DNA of 64,000 nt from Glebionis coronaria (lineage: Eukaryota > Streptophyta > Magnoliopsida > Asterales > Asteraceae), in contig CM046874.1 in assembly GCA_025667525.1 (NCBI GenBank), positions 278,440,380-278,504,379 on the forward strand, in the 5' to 3' direction. A model generated the notes under the pieces. That model worked only from the letters and a program-made list of their open reading frames with translations, was not told where the DNA came from and made no database searches. The position numbers and the translations under genes were made by a program. Below, piece after piece: positions 20,546-31,652 of the stretch; position 1 is the first letter of the stretch, and the number at the start of each line of letters is the position of its first letter.

Positions 20546-22455
20546 GTGGTCCAAATTGTTCTCTGGTATTTGGACTCTGGTTGCTCCAAGCATATGACCG
20601 GAGATCGCTCTCAGCTCAGAAATTTCATCAGCAAGTTTCTTGGTACGGTTAGATTTGGAAATGATCATATTGCAAAGATAATGGGTTATGGTGAATATCA
20701 TATTGGGAATGTTATAATTTCAAGAGTGTATTATGTAGAGGGTCTCGGTCACAATTTATTTTCTGTGGGACAATTTTGTGATGCAAACCTAGAAGTTGCT
20801 TTTCGAGAGCATACCTACTTCATTCGTAATTTGGAAGGGGTTGATTTATTAAAAGGTACTCGAGGGAATAATTTTTATACTTTGTCTCTACAAGACATGA
20901 TGGCCGCTTCTCCCGTATGTCTTCTCTCCAAAGCATCGAAGACTAAGTCATGGTTATGGCATCGACGGTTATCTCATCTTAACTTTGACGCTATTAATCA
21001 TTTGGCGAAAAACGAACTTGTTCGTGGTCTTCCTAAACTTTCATTTCACAAGGATCATTTGTGTTCTGCGTGTACAATGGGGAAAAGCACTAAGAAATCA
21101 TACAAACTCAAGACTGAAGACACCAACCAAGAGAAACTTTATATGTTGCATATGGATCTTTGTGGGCCAATGCGTGTTGAAAGTCTAAGTGGTAAAAAGT
21201 ACATCCTCGTCATTGTCGATGATTACTCTCGGTTTACATGGGTGAAATTTCTTAAAACAAAAAATGAGACACCTAAATTCATCATCGGATTTCTCAAGAT
21301 GATTCAAGTGCGTCTCAACACTACTGTCCGACGCATTCGTACAGATAATGGAACCGAATTTGTGAATCAAATCTTGCGTGATTATTATGAAGAAGTTGGC
21401 ATATCTCATGAAACATCCGTTGCACGCACTCTACAACAAAACGGTGTCGTTGAAAGGCGAAATCGCACACTTATGGAAGCTGCTCGAACGATGTTAATTT
21501 ACGCAAAGGCTCCATTGTTTTTATGGGCAGAAGCAGTATCTACAGCAATATACACCCAAACCGGTCACTAATTCGTAAACGCCATGGTAAAACACCTTAT
21601 GAGCTTCTCCATGGAAAAGTACCAGATTTATCATATCTTCATGTATTTGGTTCTCTTTGCTATCCAAATAAAGATGGTGACAATTTGGGAAAACTTCAAC
21701 CAAAGGCTGATATTGGTATTTTCATTGGTTACGCACCCACAAAGAAGGCATACCGGATCTACAACCGTAACTCTCGCAAGATACTCAAAACTATGAATGT
21801 TGATTTTGATGAGCTGACATCGATGACTTTTGAGCAAAGCAGCTCTGAACCTGCACTTCATGAAATGGGACCCAATAACATTAGTTCTGGTCTTGTCCCA
21901 AACAACCCTACTTCATCATCATTTACACCACCTTCTAGGACTGAATGGGATACGTTGTTTCAACCGTTCTTTGATGAATTCTTTACTCCTCCCAGTATTG
22001 TTGCTCCAGAACCTAAGGTAATAGCTCCGGTAACCGAAGTTGTCGCTCCAGCAACCGAAGCACAATCAGATACGTCTGCACCTACAATTGGTCTAGATAT
22101 ACCATCAACAAGTAATTCTCAACCAACACCTGTTTCAACTACCCATGTCATGCCTATTGATGATGAAGAGGATGATGATGATCACGATTTGGAATTCGCT
22201 CAAATGCGTGAACTTCCATTCTTTGGTGTACCTATTCCCGACCCTAATCAAGCCGGGTCGTCCACCTCAGAGGAAGCTCCTTCTACAGTTTACTCCAATC
22301 CACGGATTCGTGAACATGACAGCAAGTGGACAAAGGATCATCCTATAGGTTCTATTATTGGTGACCCTAATCGTCCGGTATCCACAAGAATTCAGCTACA
22401 AGAAAATGCAATGTTTTGTCATTTTGATGTTTTTCTCACTGAAGTTGAACCTAAG
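20546..22455 (+). pseudogene. pol: Copia-A protease and integrase
   Basis: Protease active site LDSGCSKHMTGDRSQL. Integrase zinc-binding H-H-C-C is WLWHRRLSHLNFDAIN with LCSACTMGKS; core residues lie in LHMDLCGPM (Asp), RIRTDNGTEFVN (Asp) and LQQNGVVERRNRTLMEAART (Glu). A frameshift near 21560 joins the frame ending at 21571 to the one running 21523-22455 (LLHGKVPDLSYLHVFGSLCY, GIFIGYAPTKKAYRIYN). A low-complexity Pro/Thr/Ser/acidic spacer (about 21840-22260) precedes RT, as usual in copia. The frame is cut at 22455 by the inserted 3-kb element and resumes at 25528. Confidence 0.9.
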
Positions 22456-25400
22456 TGATATTGTGTATAATGCAGTTCGTTTTTCTCAGTTCTTGCTAAT
22501 TGAAAGTCCTAACAATATTGGGTTTTTAACTGTTTTTGGTTGTTAATATTTTTTGGATATTCTATTTGCTAATTCAAACAATGACTTGCAAAATTTAAAA
22601 ATATTATCTACTTATATGTAAAACATCGTGCAAATACCAAGTTTTCATTCAAGTAAAATTCAAAATGTAAATCTTACAACTAAAAGGACTGAAATTCTAA
22701 ATTCTATGAAAATTAAATGCTCAAAATATAAATCTAACAAGTACAAGGACTGAAAATGTCAAAACAGTCAACTATGAGGATAAAAAATGTAAACTATGCA
22801 AAAAACTAACCAACTTTTAACAAATTCCAAAACTTACTAACTTATTTCTAACAAAGTATGAAAGTTAAGGGACCTGATTAGTGAAAACCCTAAAAAGTAT
22901 CAAGTTTAGCTAAGTTTAACACCAGTTTAATACAATAAGGACTAAAGTGCAATTATGGAAAGTTTATAAGCAAAAACGGGTTACACATACAAATAAGCTC
23001 GTTTGAGCTTATTTCTCAACCAAAATTGTTCAAACCACTTTCAAAATGCTTAAAATCTCAAATAAGCTAGACCTGTAAGAGGAAATTTGCTGAAAATGAC
23101 TAATAAGCTGATAAGCACTTTCCAATAAGCACAAAATAAGCTCTACAAGAATCTAGACATGCACAGCTGGATTTTTGTAATGAAACTGTTTAATGAACTC
23201 AAAACATGAACAGGAAATCAAGTCTTGTAAAAAATCATCCAGTAATAAGCTTGGAATTTGAAATAAGCTGAAATTGGCTTATGTTGACCAGCGTTGACCA
23301 AGCTTTTTTTCAAAAAACTCAAAATCTCAAAAATCAACCAACAAGACTAACTAAGTGATTTTGTAAAAGAAAATTGACAAGTTTATGAAAAGAATTAAGA
23401 GATATGAAAAAGAAGTTTTCAATTTACAGAAACTTTCATTTGCTTAAGTGTTCAGATTTTTGCTTATTTCTACTTGCTTACTGAAAACTGTACAAAAAGC
23501 TTATGGAATATGAAACTTCATGTTGTGACCTACAAATGAGAACTGGTTTGATGGAATTTCACTAAGAATCAAGTGAATGCCAAGCAAATGAAATTGATAA
23601 CTTTTTATGAGCAAAACTGACTGAAATAGACCCAATCTTTTTATATTGCCATTTGCCTTTTTGACCTTAGACTTGACTTGAAAATGGTTCAAAACACTTA
23701 GTAATGACTTTATGACTGGAAATGAACATTAATTTGCCAAAGATCAACACTTGGAAATTTTACACAAGCTAATGCCAAACACTTCTTTAACTGATCTTTA
23801 TGAAAATTTGTGAAGACTTTTTAAGCACTAGTCAAAGCTGAGTAAAAACTTATAGCAGACCAAAATCAGTGATCAAAATGAGATGTGTGAGAGCTTAATG
23901 CAAGTATTAAAAGCAACTAGAACTCAAATAAGGAAGCAAGGCTAAAAATGAATGAATTAAGCTATCTACTAAGACAATTATCAAATCAATAAGCAGATTA
24001 AGCTACACTTAAGCTAACACAAGTCTGAAATCAGATCAAAACCAGGCTAAACAAGTTTTATCATGCAATCAACAAAGATTTAGCTAGAAATGAAGCATGC
24101 ATTTTGACCATTAAGTGGAACCAAAACAAGAAGCTTTTGCACCTTGTGAAGTATCCTTTGAGCAGTAGAGGAGTGCTGAACTCTCTAGTCTAGTGCTAAC
24201 CACCACCTTAGCACTAGATTCAACTATCTACAATCAATCAAACAGCTACACATCATCAACAAGGCTAAAATGCCTTGAATTCATCACATATGCCATGAAC
24301 TTGGACTGAAATCAATCAAACAGCTACAATCTTCTCTCAAAGTTAGTTATGATCAAGGAATGATCATAACAAACTCAAATCAGCAACAAGAGTAACAATG
24401 GAAGCAGGGATGAACAGTAAAGATGATAAGAAGAATTGGCGGGAAAGTAGAATTTGAATTTTATTAATGGAGAATTTGTTACAAAGCTGTTAAAAGGTTA
24501 CTGACTAACTAACTAACTCAAGAGTGTGTCAAACTCTTGAGTAGTTTAGCTAAGAACTAAGAAAATGGTGAAAGAACAAGAAAGTGTGTGTGTTTTCACA
24601 CTTTTCAACTACTCATCAAAAATGAAAACTAAACAGGCTATTTATAGACTTGAGAAGAAGAACAGTTGGGGTTGGTGACGTGTTGGAACCAATCCCAGGT
24701 GTCCACGTGTCATAATTCTGCTTAATTGATTTTGCAGGTATGAACTCAAATTGGGGATTCTTTGTGGAGTTGTTTTCAGGTTAATTGATTATGACCAATG
24801 AACTCGTCTTGTGATTTTGAGCAAGTTTCATGTTAAGCACTTCCCTTGAAATTGCCTCTAGCTCCAAATCGATCCTGGAAATATTTGTTAGTTTTGAAGA
24901 TGCCACGTGTCAAGTCTTTATTGGCTGAAATAAGTGCACACGGATTGCACTGTTGTGATTTGTTAATTAATGAAGGCGGCGCCTAGTGGGTAATAAATGC
25001 CATGATGTGGCGATCCAAAGTCATGTTTTCTTGCCTTCTCATTGGTCCACAGCTTATCACATGGATTCACTTGTATTATCTTTCCATAAATGGCAAAAAT
25101 CACCCCTTGACTTTGGCAGATTGCATTTAAAGGCTAGCAGCTTCATTTCTTTGGCATTTTTAGTCCTTCAAACTTCATCCTTGAGCAAAAATGATCCTTT
25201 GACTGAGTTGACTTGAATGTTGACCTTGTTTGACTATGATCTTGACTTTTACATATTTGCACTTTAGTCCTTCATCTTTGGCAGATTGTCAAGATAGGTC
25301 CTTGCACTTCAAAGTCTTGTCACTTTTGATCCTTCTTTGTCTTTTTTCATCAAATTAAGCTTGATTATTCCTTGTTTGCTTGGAAATGCATCCTTTTTCC

Positions 25401-25522
25401 TACACAAGTGTACACAAACACAAACATACCACATAACACTGTTTTTACAAGATAAATTGGTATTTTGCTTCATGTTTTAGGGTTATTTGTTGATAAATTG
25501 ATATGAGTTTTAGCTCATATCA
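22456..25522 (-). mobile_element. 3,067-bp TG...CA insertion in copia-A, probably a solo LTR
   Basis: Flanked by the 5-bp duplication CTAAG (22451-22455 and 25523-25527). Ends read TGATAT...ATATCA. No coding potential, no primer site, and no two-LTR structure seen by eye, so a solo LTR or an LTR-only derivative fits best. On the minus strand it starts with a perfect hairpin, TGATATGAG-CTAAAA-CTCATATCA, and a canonical TATAAATAGCC lies at about 24638-24648, suggesting minus orientation. A large non-autonomous element with very diverged LTRs is the alternative. Confidence 0.78.
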
Positions 25523-25527
25523 CTAAG

Positions 25528-27043
25528 ACATGGCAACAAGCTTTTACTTAATCCTGTTGGATAGAAGCTATGCAAGAAGAACTTAACGAATTCATACGTC
25601 TTGAAGTTTGGGAACTTGTCCCATGCCCGGATCAAGTTCAGTTACTCACTTTGAAATGGGTTTACAAGGTGAAACTCGATGAGTTAGGCAGAATAATAAA
25701 GAACAAAGCTAGACTAGTAGCTCGTGGATCCAAGCAATTATTGGGCATCGACTTTATGGAATCCTTTGCACCTGTTGCCCGTTTGGAAGCTATTAGACTA
25801 TTCCTCGCTTATGCTGCCCATATGAATATGATCGTCTATCAGATGGATGTGAAGACGGCATTTCTTAATGGTGAAATCAAGGAAGAGGTCTATGTTCAAC
25901 AGCCAGATTGTTTTGTGAATCCTAACTATCCTAATCATGTGTACAAGCTTAAGAAGGCTCTCTATGGGTTGAAGTAAGCTCCACGCGCATGGTATGATCT
26001 ATTATCACAATTCCTCATTACACAAGGCTTCGCTAAAGGCAAGGTGGATCTCACGTTGTTCATTCAAAAACGAGGTAAAGATATGATTATGGTACAAATA
26101 TATGTTGATGATATTATATTTGCAGCCTCGACCCAAACCTTATCGGATGAGTTTGGGAATCTCATGTCTTCCAAGTTTAAGATGTCAATGATGGGCAAGG
26201 TATCATTCTTCTTAGGTCTTCAGATATGCCCTTGAATCGCTTAAGAAATATAAGATGGAATCTTGTGACCCCGTGGATACTCCAATGATGGAACGAACTA
26301 AGCTTGATGCAGATCCACATGGAGTTGCCGTTGATCCGAAACTGTATCGTGGAATGATCGGTACTCTTCTGTATATCACAGCTAGTCGACCTGATCTTCA
26401 GTTTGCTATATGTATGTGTGCTCGGTATCAAACTCGACCTACTGAGTTACACTTGGCCACTGTGAAACGGATCTTTTGATATCTTAAAGGAACCATTCAT
26501 CGGGGACTTTGGTATTCGAAGGACTCTTCGATTGCACTAATGGCATATGCAGATGCGGATCACGCGGGTTGTCAAGATACAAGGCGTAGCAAGAGTGGAA
26601 CTTTGTAACTACTAGGAGATCGACTAATCAGTTGGGCATCGAAAAGGCAGAAAAGCGCTGTAATTTCAAGTACGGAAGCAGAATACATAGCTATGTCCGG
26701 TTGCTGTGCTCAAATTCTTTGGATGAGATCGCAATTAACCGACTATGGTCTAGGTTTCAACAAAATTCCGATGTACTGTGACAACAAGAGTGCAATTGCC
26801 TTATGCTGCAACAATGTTCAATTCTCCAGGTCGAAGCACATTGACATTCGCTACCACTTCATCAAGGAGCAAGTGGAAAATGGAGTAATCGAGCTTTACT
26901 TTGTCCGATCTGAGTATCAGTTGGCGGATATTTTCACGAAGGCTTTAGATCGCGCTCGAATTGAATTTTTAGCCGACAAGCTAGGAATGAGAACCTTCTC
27001 GCCTGAGACTCTAAAGGAACTGGCAGATGAAGCGAAAGAATAG
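25528..27043 (+). pseudogene. pol: Copia-A reverse transcriptase and RNase H
   Basis: [69 protein letters not shown]-stop-APRAWYD (TAA at 25976-25978), and active site IYVDDIIFA. After FFLGLQI about 30 codons are missing and the frame is lost near 26230. RNase H/C-terminal region: [89 protein letters not shown], with stops near 26478 and 26608. Ends TAG 27041-27043. The deletion alone would abolish activity. Confidence 0.9.
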
Positions 27044-29860
27044 TGGTGGTAAAACTATTCTTCGTATCCTTGGTGATCATCTGTATATATTGTTTATATT
27101 TTTATCCACAAAAGCAAAATACAAAACTATAAAACCATATAAAAACCATAAAAATTAAAAAATCTAGAAAAATCCAAAAATATTTTTACTTTATTTTTCA
27201 AAGGCATGTCATTTGGTACGATAATTTTTACGGCCTTAGAAATGTTGATTAATATCGACGCGGCGCCATAAATAAAGTTCGTACAAAAGTTGTAATTATT
27301 TCATAAAACATGCCTAAATGGCTTGTAGTTATTTCAGACTGCAACCCGGTTTTCATATTAAAGTCAAGTATTTCTTATGAAAGCTTTGGCTCACAACGGG
27401 AATTAATTTTCTCGGGCAAGGTTTACTTTAAAACCTTGTAAGGGATCAAGTTTACTTTATAACTTGGTCTAATACAAATCGATGTACGTTTCAGTGCATT
27501 TATTTGTTTAAACAAGAGAAGTCTTGTTTTTATGAAGTTATCATCTCTACAACCATAGCAATCTACAATTGGTATCTACTTACTCGATGATGCGACTACT
27601 CAACCGACGACTACAACTCTTTCAATAGAACACGGGTCAGCAATTGAGGGGGAGCAATTGTCAAGCATTCAGAATCTTCGATGTCGAAAGTGCCAAGTTC
27701 ACAAGTTGGTGTCAAGACAACAATACCAATCGTACACGTGGTGTCAAGAGATGACTTCAGATGTGACGAGGCAACCAACATATGCTGACAAGAACCATTT
27801 GATCTTATCATATGATGTTCTCATCTATCATGTCCAACCTTGTCAATTCTTTTCTAATATGGTGAATATGTGATCATGTTACAAATCAGTATCATATCTC
27901 ATACATTTGGTATCATGAAGATAAAGCGGACTTGCATTTTTCTTCCCAAAACCTTTGTTAAACCTTCATTAAATCAATTCATATTAAAAACATCGATTGG
28001 GTTAATATTTTTAATATGGGGGAGAAAATGTGATTTAATATGGGATATTATCACAAATGGTTTGACTTAATGTGCTGGCTCATCCCCACATGTGCGAAAT
28101 GTTTTCGAATATCGTGGCATATGTTAAGGGGGAGCAAAACGGATTTGCATATCAAAAATGGATTTCATGTTGATTTATACTTACCCAAAACCCATTTATT
28201 TCACGACGATGAAGATTGTGGTGAAATAAGGATGGTAGGATAGGTTAAGTCCTATGATTCTTCCAGAACCGGAGGAATCTTCCCAAGGACATTCCATAGC
28301 TATAAATAGTAGTCCTTAGGAAAGATGGAAAATATTGTGAACGTAGCTGAATGCCCACTGGAACAATCACAACAAGGTGCTAGTTATGACGTATTGGTAA
28401 GCATTGAAGGGGTTGAAGAATGAAAAAGAATTGTAAAGATAAAGGGTGTAAAGAAAGAAGCCCTCCTTACAACCTTAGGCAGAAACCGGGTCAATACATA
28501 TGCTATTGAGATCATTTTTAATGATTCTTGATATTGAAGATAGACATCATGGACCCAGTGATGCAATGCACAACCCATCCCAGCTAACTCAGATATCTCT
28601 CAAAAGGTATTTGTTTTAATCACACGGAGACAACGCATTATCTATTGATTTATTCACTCCGAATAAATTGGTATTGAAAAGGTGTCACTCCTCTCCACCC
28701 TCCGATCACTAAAATCCAAAGTGGTCTAGAGCCATTTGAGATCATCACATATCTCATTAGGACACACTTCCATAATTCCTTGCTTCTTCACACACTGTGA
28801 AAAGTAAGAAAGATTTTAAGAGTCCTACGCAAAATCTTCATGATCTTGCCTGAACATCCGAGTAATACGAAAGTATTTACAATGAAGATGGAAATCCTTC
28901 TTGAGCGAATATCAAAAAGCTCATGGTAGGTGACTTGTGCGATTCTTTATGAATCAAACTTGTGATAACTGGAAAGCAACAGTGGTTTAATTCTTAACTG
29001 AACTTAAACACGTTCCAGGCCTCTACGCAATATCTCAGTGATCTTGCCAGAACACTCAGAGTGACACCTTAGTGTTCACAGTGAAGAGTGGAAATCCTTC
29101 TAGTGTTAACCTCAAACAGCACTTGGTAGGTAACTTGTAAGATTCAATATGAATCAAGCTCGTGACAACTGGAAAGCAACGATGGTGCGATTCTTTAATG
29201 AATCAAACTTGTTCCAGGAATCAGAATTGACGGCTTCAATCATGCGGATAATTTTATCCAAATGATTCACTCTTTATGTTCGCAGTCAGCTTTGGACGGT
29301 CGAATAAAGAGAACGGGTTTACCCGCGAAATCCTGTCAAGAAGTTACTTAATTGAAACTATCCGTCACGGGTACGATATCTAATATCGTCCAACGGTCTT
29401 CACCGACCGGAGGTAAAATGCTACCGATTTAGAATGAAATGTTCAAAGCCATTTCGTTCGTGTCTACTTATGTTGCGGCATTTGAAGATGGTGGCGTTGC
29501 GGGATCCAAGAAGAAGTCGTCCCCGCATGCTTATACTTAATGCACTTAATACCTCATTTAATTCAAGAAAGCCTAAAAGTTAAGTCTTCAGCTGTATCGA
29601 ACTATGAAGCTTTCAAGAATTAAAAAGGTATAAGTATGTGGGACGTGAGGTCACGAAGAGGCGAGGATCACAAGTGATGGATGCACAAGATCAAGGCAAG
29701 AGATTAATTCTCAAGATTGATATCAAAGATCACAACAGCATGTTCACCAGAAAAGAAAAAGAAAAAGAAAGACAAAGACTACGAGCTCAAGACAAGCATA
29801 GTATGCTAGGTTTATTTTATTATTGTAACTAGGGTAACACCCTTGTTTGGAGTGACCTCC
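27044..29860 (+). other. Long non-coding tail of copia-A before its 3' LTR
   Basis: About 2.8 kb without a credible gene. It holds purine tracts resembling the true one (GAGGGGGAGC near 27648, TGGGGGAGAAAA near 28017, AAGGGGGAGC near 28130), a 20-bp copy of the LTR 3' end just after the third tract (about 28136-28155), and a two-unit duplication of about 190-200 bp (28815-29018 and 29020-29217). No envelope-like frame is seen. Confidence 0.7.
28815..29217 (+). repeat. Two-unit direct duplication in the copia-A tail
   Basis: Both units run from CTACGCAA(A/T)ATCT through GATCTTGCC(T/A)GAACA, TGGAAATCCTTCT, GGTAGGT(G/A)ACTTGT and ACTGGAAAGCAAC to GTTCCAGG. They are diverged by substitutions and small indels, so the duplication is old relative to the LTRs of this copy. 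Confidence 0.75.
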
Positions 29861-29873
29861 CTTAGGGGGAGAT
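29861..29873 (+). promoter_or_regulatory. Polypurine tract of copia-A
   Basis: Purine tract TTAGGGGGAGAT directly before the 3' LTR start TGTTGG at 29874. Confidence 0.85.
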
Positions 29874-30196
29874 TGTTGGAAATACGTTTTTACGTATTTA
29901 AGAAGATTCGGTCACTCTGACAATATATTAAGTTGTAGCTCGTAGTCTAGATATCTTACATTAAGTAAACAAGGAAAGGCCTAGTCCATGTTATGTATGG
30001 ACGGCCCAAATGCAAGCCCAAGCCCATCTTATGGGCTTGGTATATAAACCCTCTCCTTAGATGGAGAGGGTAGTGTGGTTATTCATTTCTCACATAGTTC
30101 TTATAAGTTTCTCTCTCTATAATTGTGTGTAATCCACCATCTCTCTATCTTTTTCTCTCTCTAAAACATAAGCAAAACGGATTTGCATATCCTACA
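29874..30196 (+). repeat. 3' LTR of copia-A (323 bp)
   Basis: Same length as the 5' LTR, with six substitutions and no indels by eye. Followed by target duplication CTATT (30197-30201). Confidence 0.95.
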
Positions 30197-30201
30197 CTAT
30201 T

Positions 30202-30569
30202 CATGCTTTATTGTACATCCGTGCACTGAGCATATTTGCTCAGCCGTTTTCCTTTTCTATGTTCCCAAAACGGCAGGTACTCAGGGACGCTCGTAGACAC
30301 TAAGAGTACGTGCATATGGACTGGAAGCTGTCTAGCCTTCTTTACTTTATGCATTTCCTTTCTTATGATACATTTGCTTTGGACATTGTTTAGTCCTTTC
30401 CTTTATTATACTATGTTTGTGTGTGATGAGCTTTACATTTGGACTACCGATGTTTGATTCCGGTATTTTCCTTTTATGGCCAAGTAATGTTTAGACATTT
30501 TTCCTTGTATGCTTTGATGACACGCCATAATTGCATGTGACATTTCCATTATCAAAATGGGGTGTTACA
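30202..30569 (+). repeat. 3' LTR of the Tekay-type element, last part
   Basis: Matches 7024-7391 of the 5' LTR and ends in GGTGTTACA, followed by the target duplication GCAGG (30570-30574). Together with 12388-14994 it gives an LTR of about 2,975 bp. Confidence 0.93.
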
Positions 30570-30574
30570 GCAGG

Positions 30575-30950
30575 CACGTCCATGAATACCCCACCACCTA
30601 CTCTTACCATGAACAATCCTGAGACGGGGCCAGCACCGAACGCCCCCAACAAGGAAAAGCAAAGGCCACCTGCTGGGGAGATGGACCACGAGCTCGCTTC
30701 ACTTGATGATGCAGACATCGAGGGCGTGCTCACACAAACTTCGACAGAATCATCCCAGCCATCACGACAAGGTTGAATCTAGGAAGGAACCTTTATCCAG
30801 ACTCAACTTTAGCAGTGCCGCACGTGGTAACCCTGTCTAAACCCGAAAAAGACGAAGAAAGCACCAGATCGAGGAACAACCTCCTCTGGAGGAACAACCT
30901 AATTAGGATACCTTATGTTGTGAGGATAAGATTGGCGGTAAAAAACCAAT
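30575..30950 (+). pseudogene. Tat-like leader/Gag fragment continuing 4171-4345
   Basis: After the Tekay duplication GCAGG, an open frame runs to TGA at 30774: TSMNTPPPTLTMNNPETGP, APNKEKQRPPAGEMDHELAS, DDADIEGVLTQTSTE. Pro-rich then acidic, like the N-terminal part of a plant Gag polyprotein, but I cannot match it to a named domain. Sequence beyond 30780 (ESRKEPLSRLNFSSAARGN in another frame) may continue it. The contribution to the Tat element is inferred from continuity across the insertion. Confidence 0.45.
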
Positions 30951-30954
30951 TACT

Positions 30955-31475
30955 TGAGCTTAAGACTTTGAATATCTTATGTTGTGAGGATAAGTTATCA
31001 TTAAAGATATACTTTCCTTTTAACTGAAGAACGAGTCCTAAGCTGACATTTACTTAGAAGTCGTTTTCATGAGCTTGAAAATTTAACATAAGCTCATGAC
31101 CGAGAAAGGTGAATTTCTCGTTAAGAGGAAAAGTTCTCTTATTTAAAAGATACACTTTTCTTTCTGAGCTTAAAACTTGGATTATTTTAATACAAGATCA
31201 TGACCGAGAAAAATTAATTTCTCATTGCTAAGGATAAGTTATCGTTCGTGATAAACTTTCCTTTAATTGACATCCGAGTTACAGTCTGATATTTAACTGT
31301 AAGTCATTTTGCATGATTTTAAAAAACTTCGAATGTTTTTTTAATATACGCTCATGCCCGAGAAAAATTAATTTCTCGTTTTGAGGGTAAGTTATGATTG
31401 ACGAGATAATTTCTCTTTCTTTGAAGTTTGGGTCACAATCTGTAATTTGATTGCGGGCCATTTTTGTAAGCTTAG
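30955..31475 (+). repeat. Diverged tandem repeat, about 4 units of 100-160 bp
   Basis: Units share the order GAGCTT-AAA-CTT, CTCATG(A/C)CCGAGAAA, AATTTCTCGTT, GAGG-TAAGTTAT, CTTTCCTTTTAACTGA and GAAGTCGTTTTCAT. CATG(A/C)CCGAGAAA occurs near 31096, 31200 and 31346. Units are diverged and some are partial. No coding frame. Confidence 0.65.
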
Positions 31476-31652
31476 CCGCAAATCCCCTAAGACACTTGAT
31501 TCTTAGGTATCTGCCTCTACAGCAACCAAACTCTAAGAGTGTCCCTAGTTGAACGGTATACAACAATTGGACCACTTTGTTCTTGTTGAACGTTTACTTT
31601 GGTACCTGCATTCTCATTAGAAGTTTGTATGCTTTATATGGGTTAGAGATAT

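Larger units (their letters stand above)
14995..30196 (+). mobile_element. Copia-A: large Ty1/copia retrotransposon, itself interrupted
   Basis: Two 323-bp LTRs (six substitutions between them, about 1.9%), 5-bp target duplication CTATT, primer site, purine tract, and Gag-protease-integrase-RT-RNase H in copia order. Total 15.2 kb, or about 12.1 kb without the 22456-25522 insertion, which is long for Ty1/copia. The extra length lies in a 3-kb linker between Gag and protease and a 2.8-kb non-coding tail after RNase H. Several frameshifts and stops make it defective. I cannot assign the lineage firmly (SIRE-like by size, Tork/Tnt1-like by annotation habit). Confidence 0.94.
4351..30569 (+). mobile_element. 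Tekay-type chromovirus (Ty3/gypsy), split by copia-A
   Basis: Complete LTR retrotransposon with 5-bp target duplication GCAGG (4346-4350 and 30570-30574). Without copia-A and its duplicated CTATT it is about 11.0 kb. LTRs begin TGTAAAACCC and end GGTGTTACA. A tRNA-iMet-type primer site follows the 5' LTR, a purine tract precedes the 3' LTR, and pol ends in a chromodomain, which places it in the chromoviruses. Gag-pol carries one frameshift and two in-frame stops plus three candidate introns, so this copy is not autonomous as it stands. The LTR copies are highly similar, so it is much younger than its Tat host. Confidence 0.92.

Noticed and set aside
22456..25522. Helitron insertion because of the terminal hairpin
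   Set aside because: Ends are TG...CA with a 5-bp duplication; Helitrons start TC, end CTRR and make no duplication.
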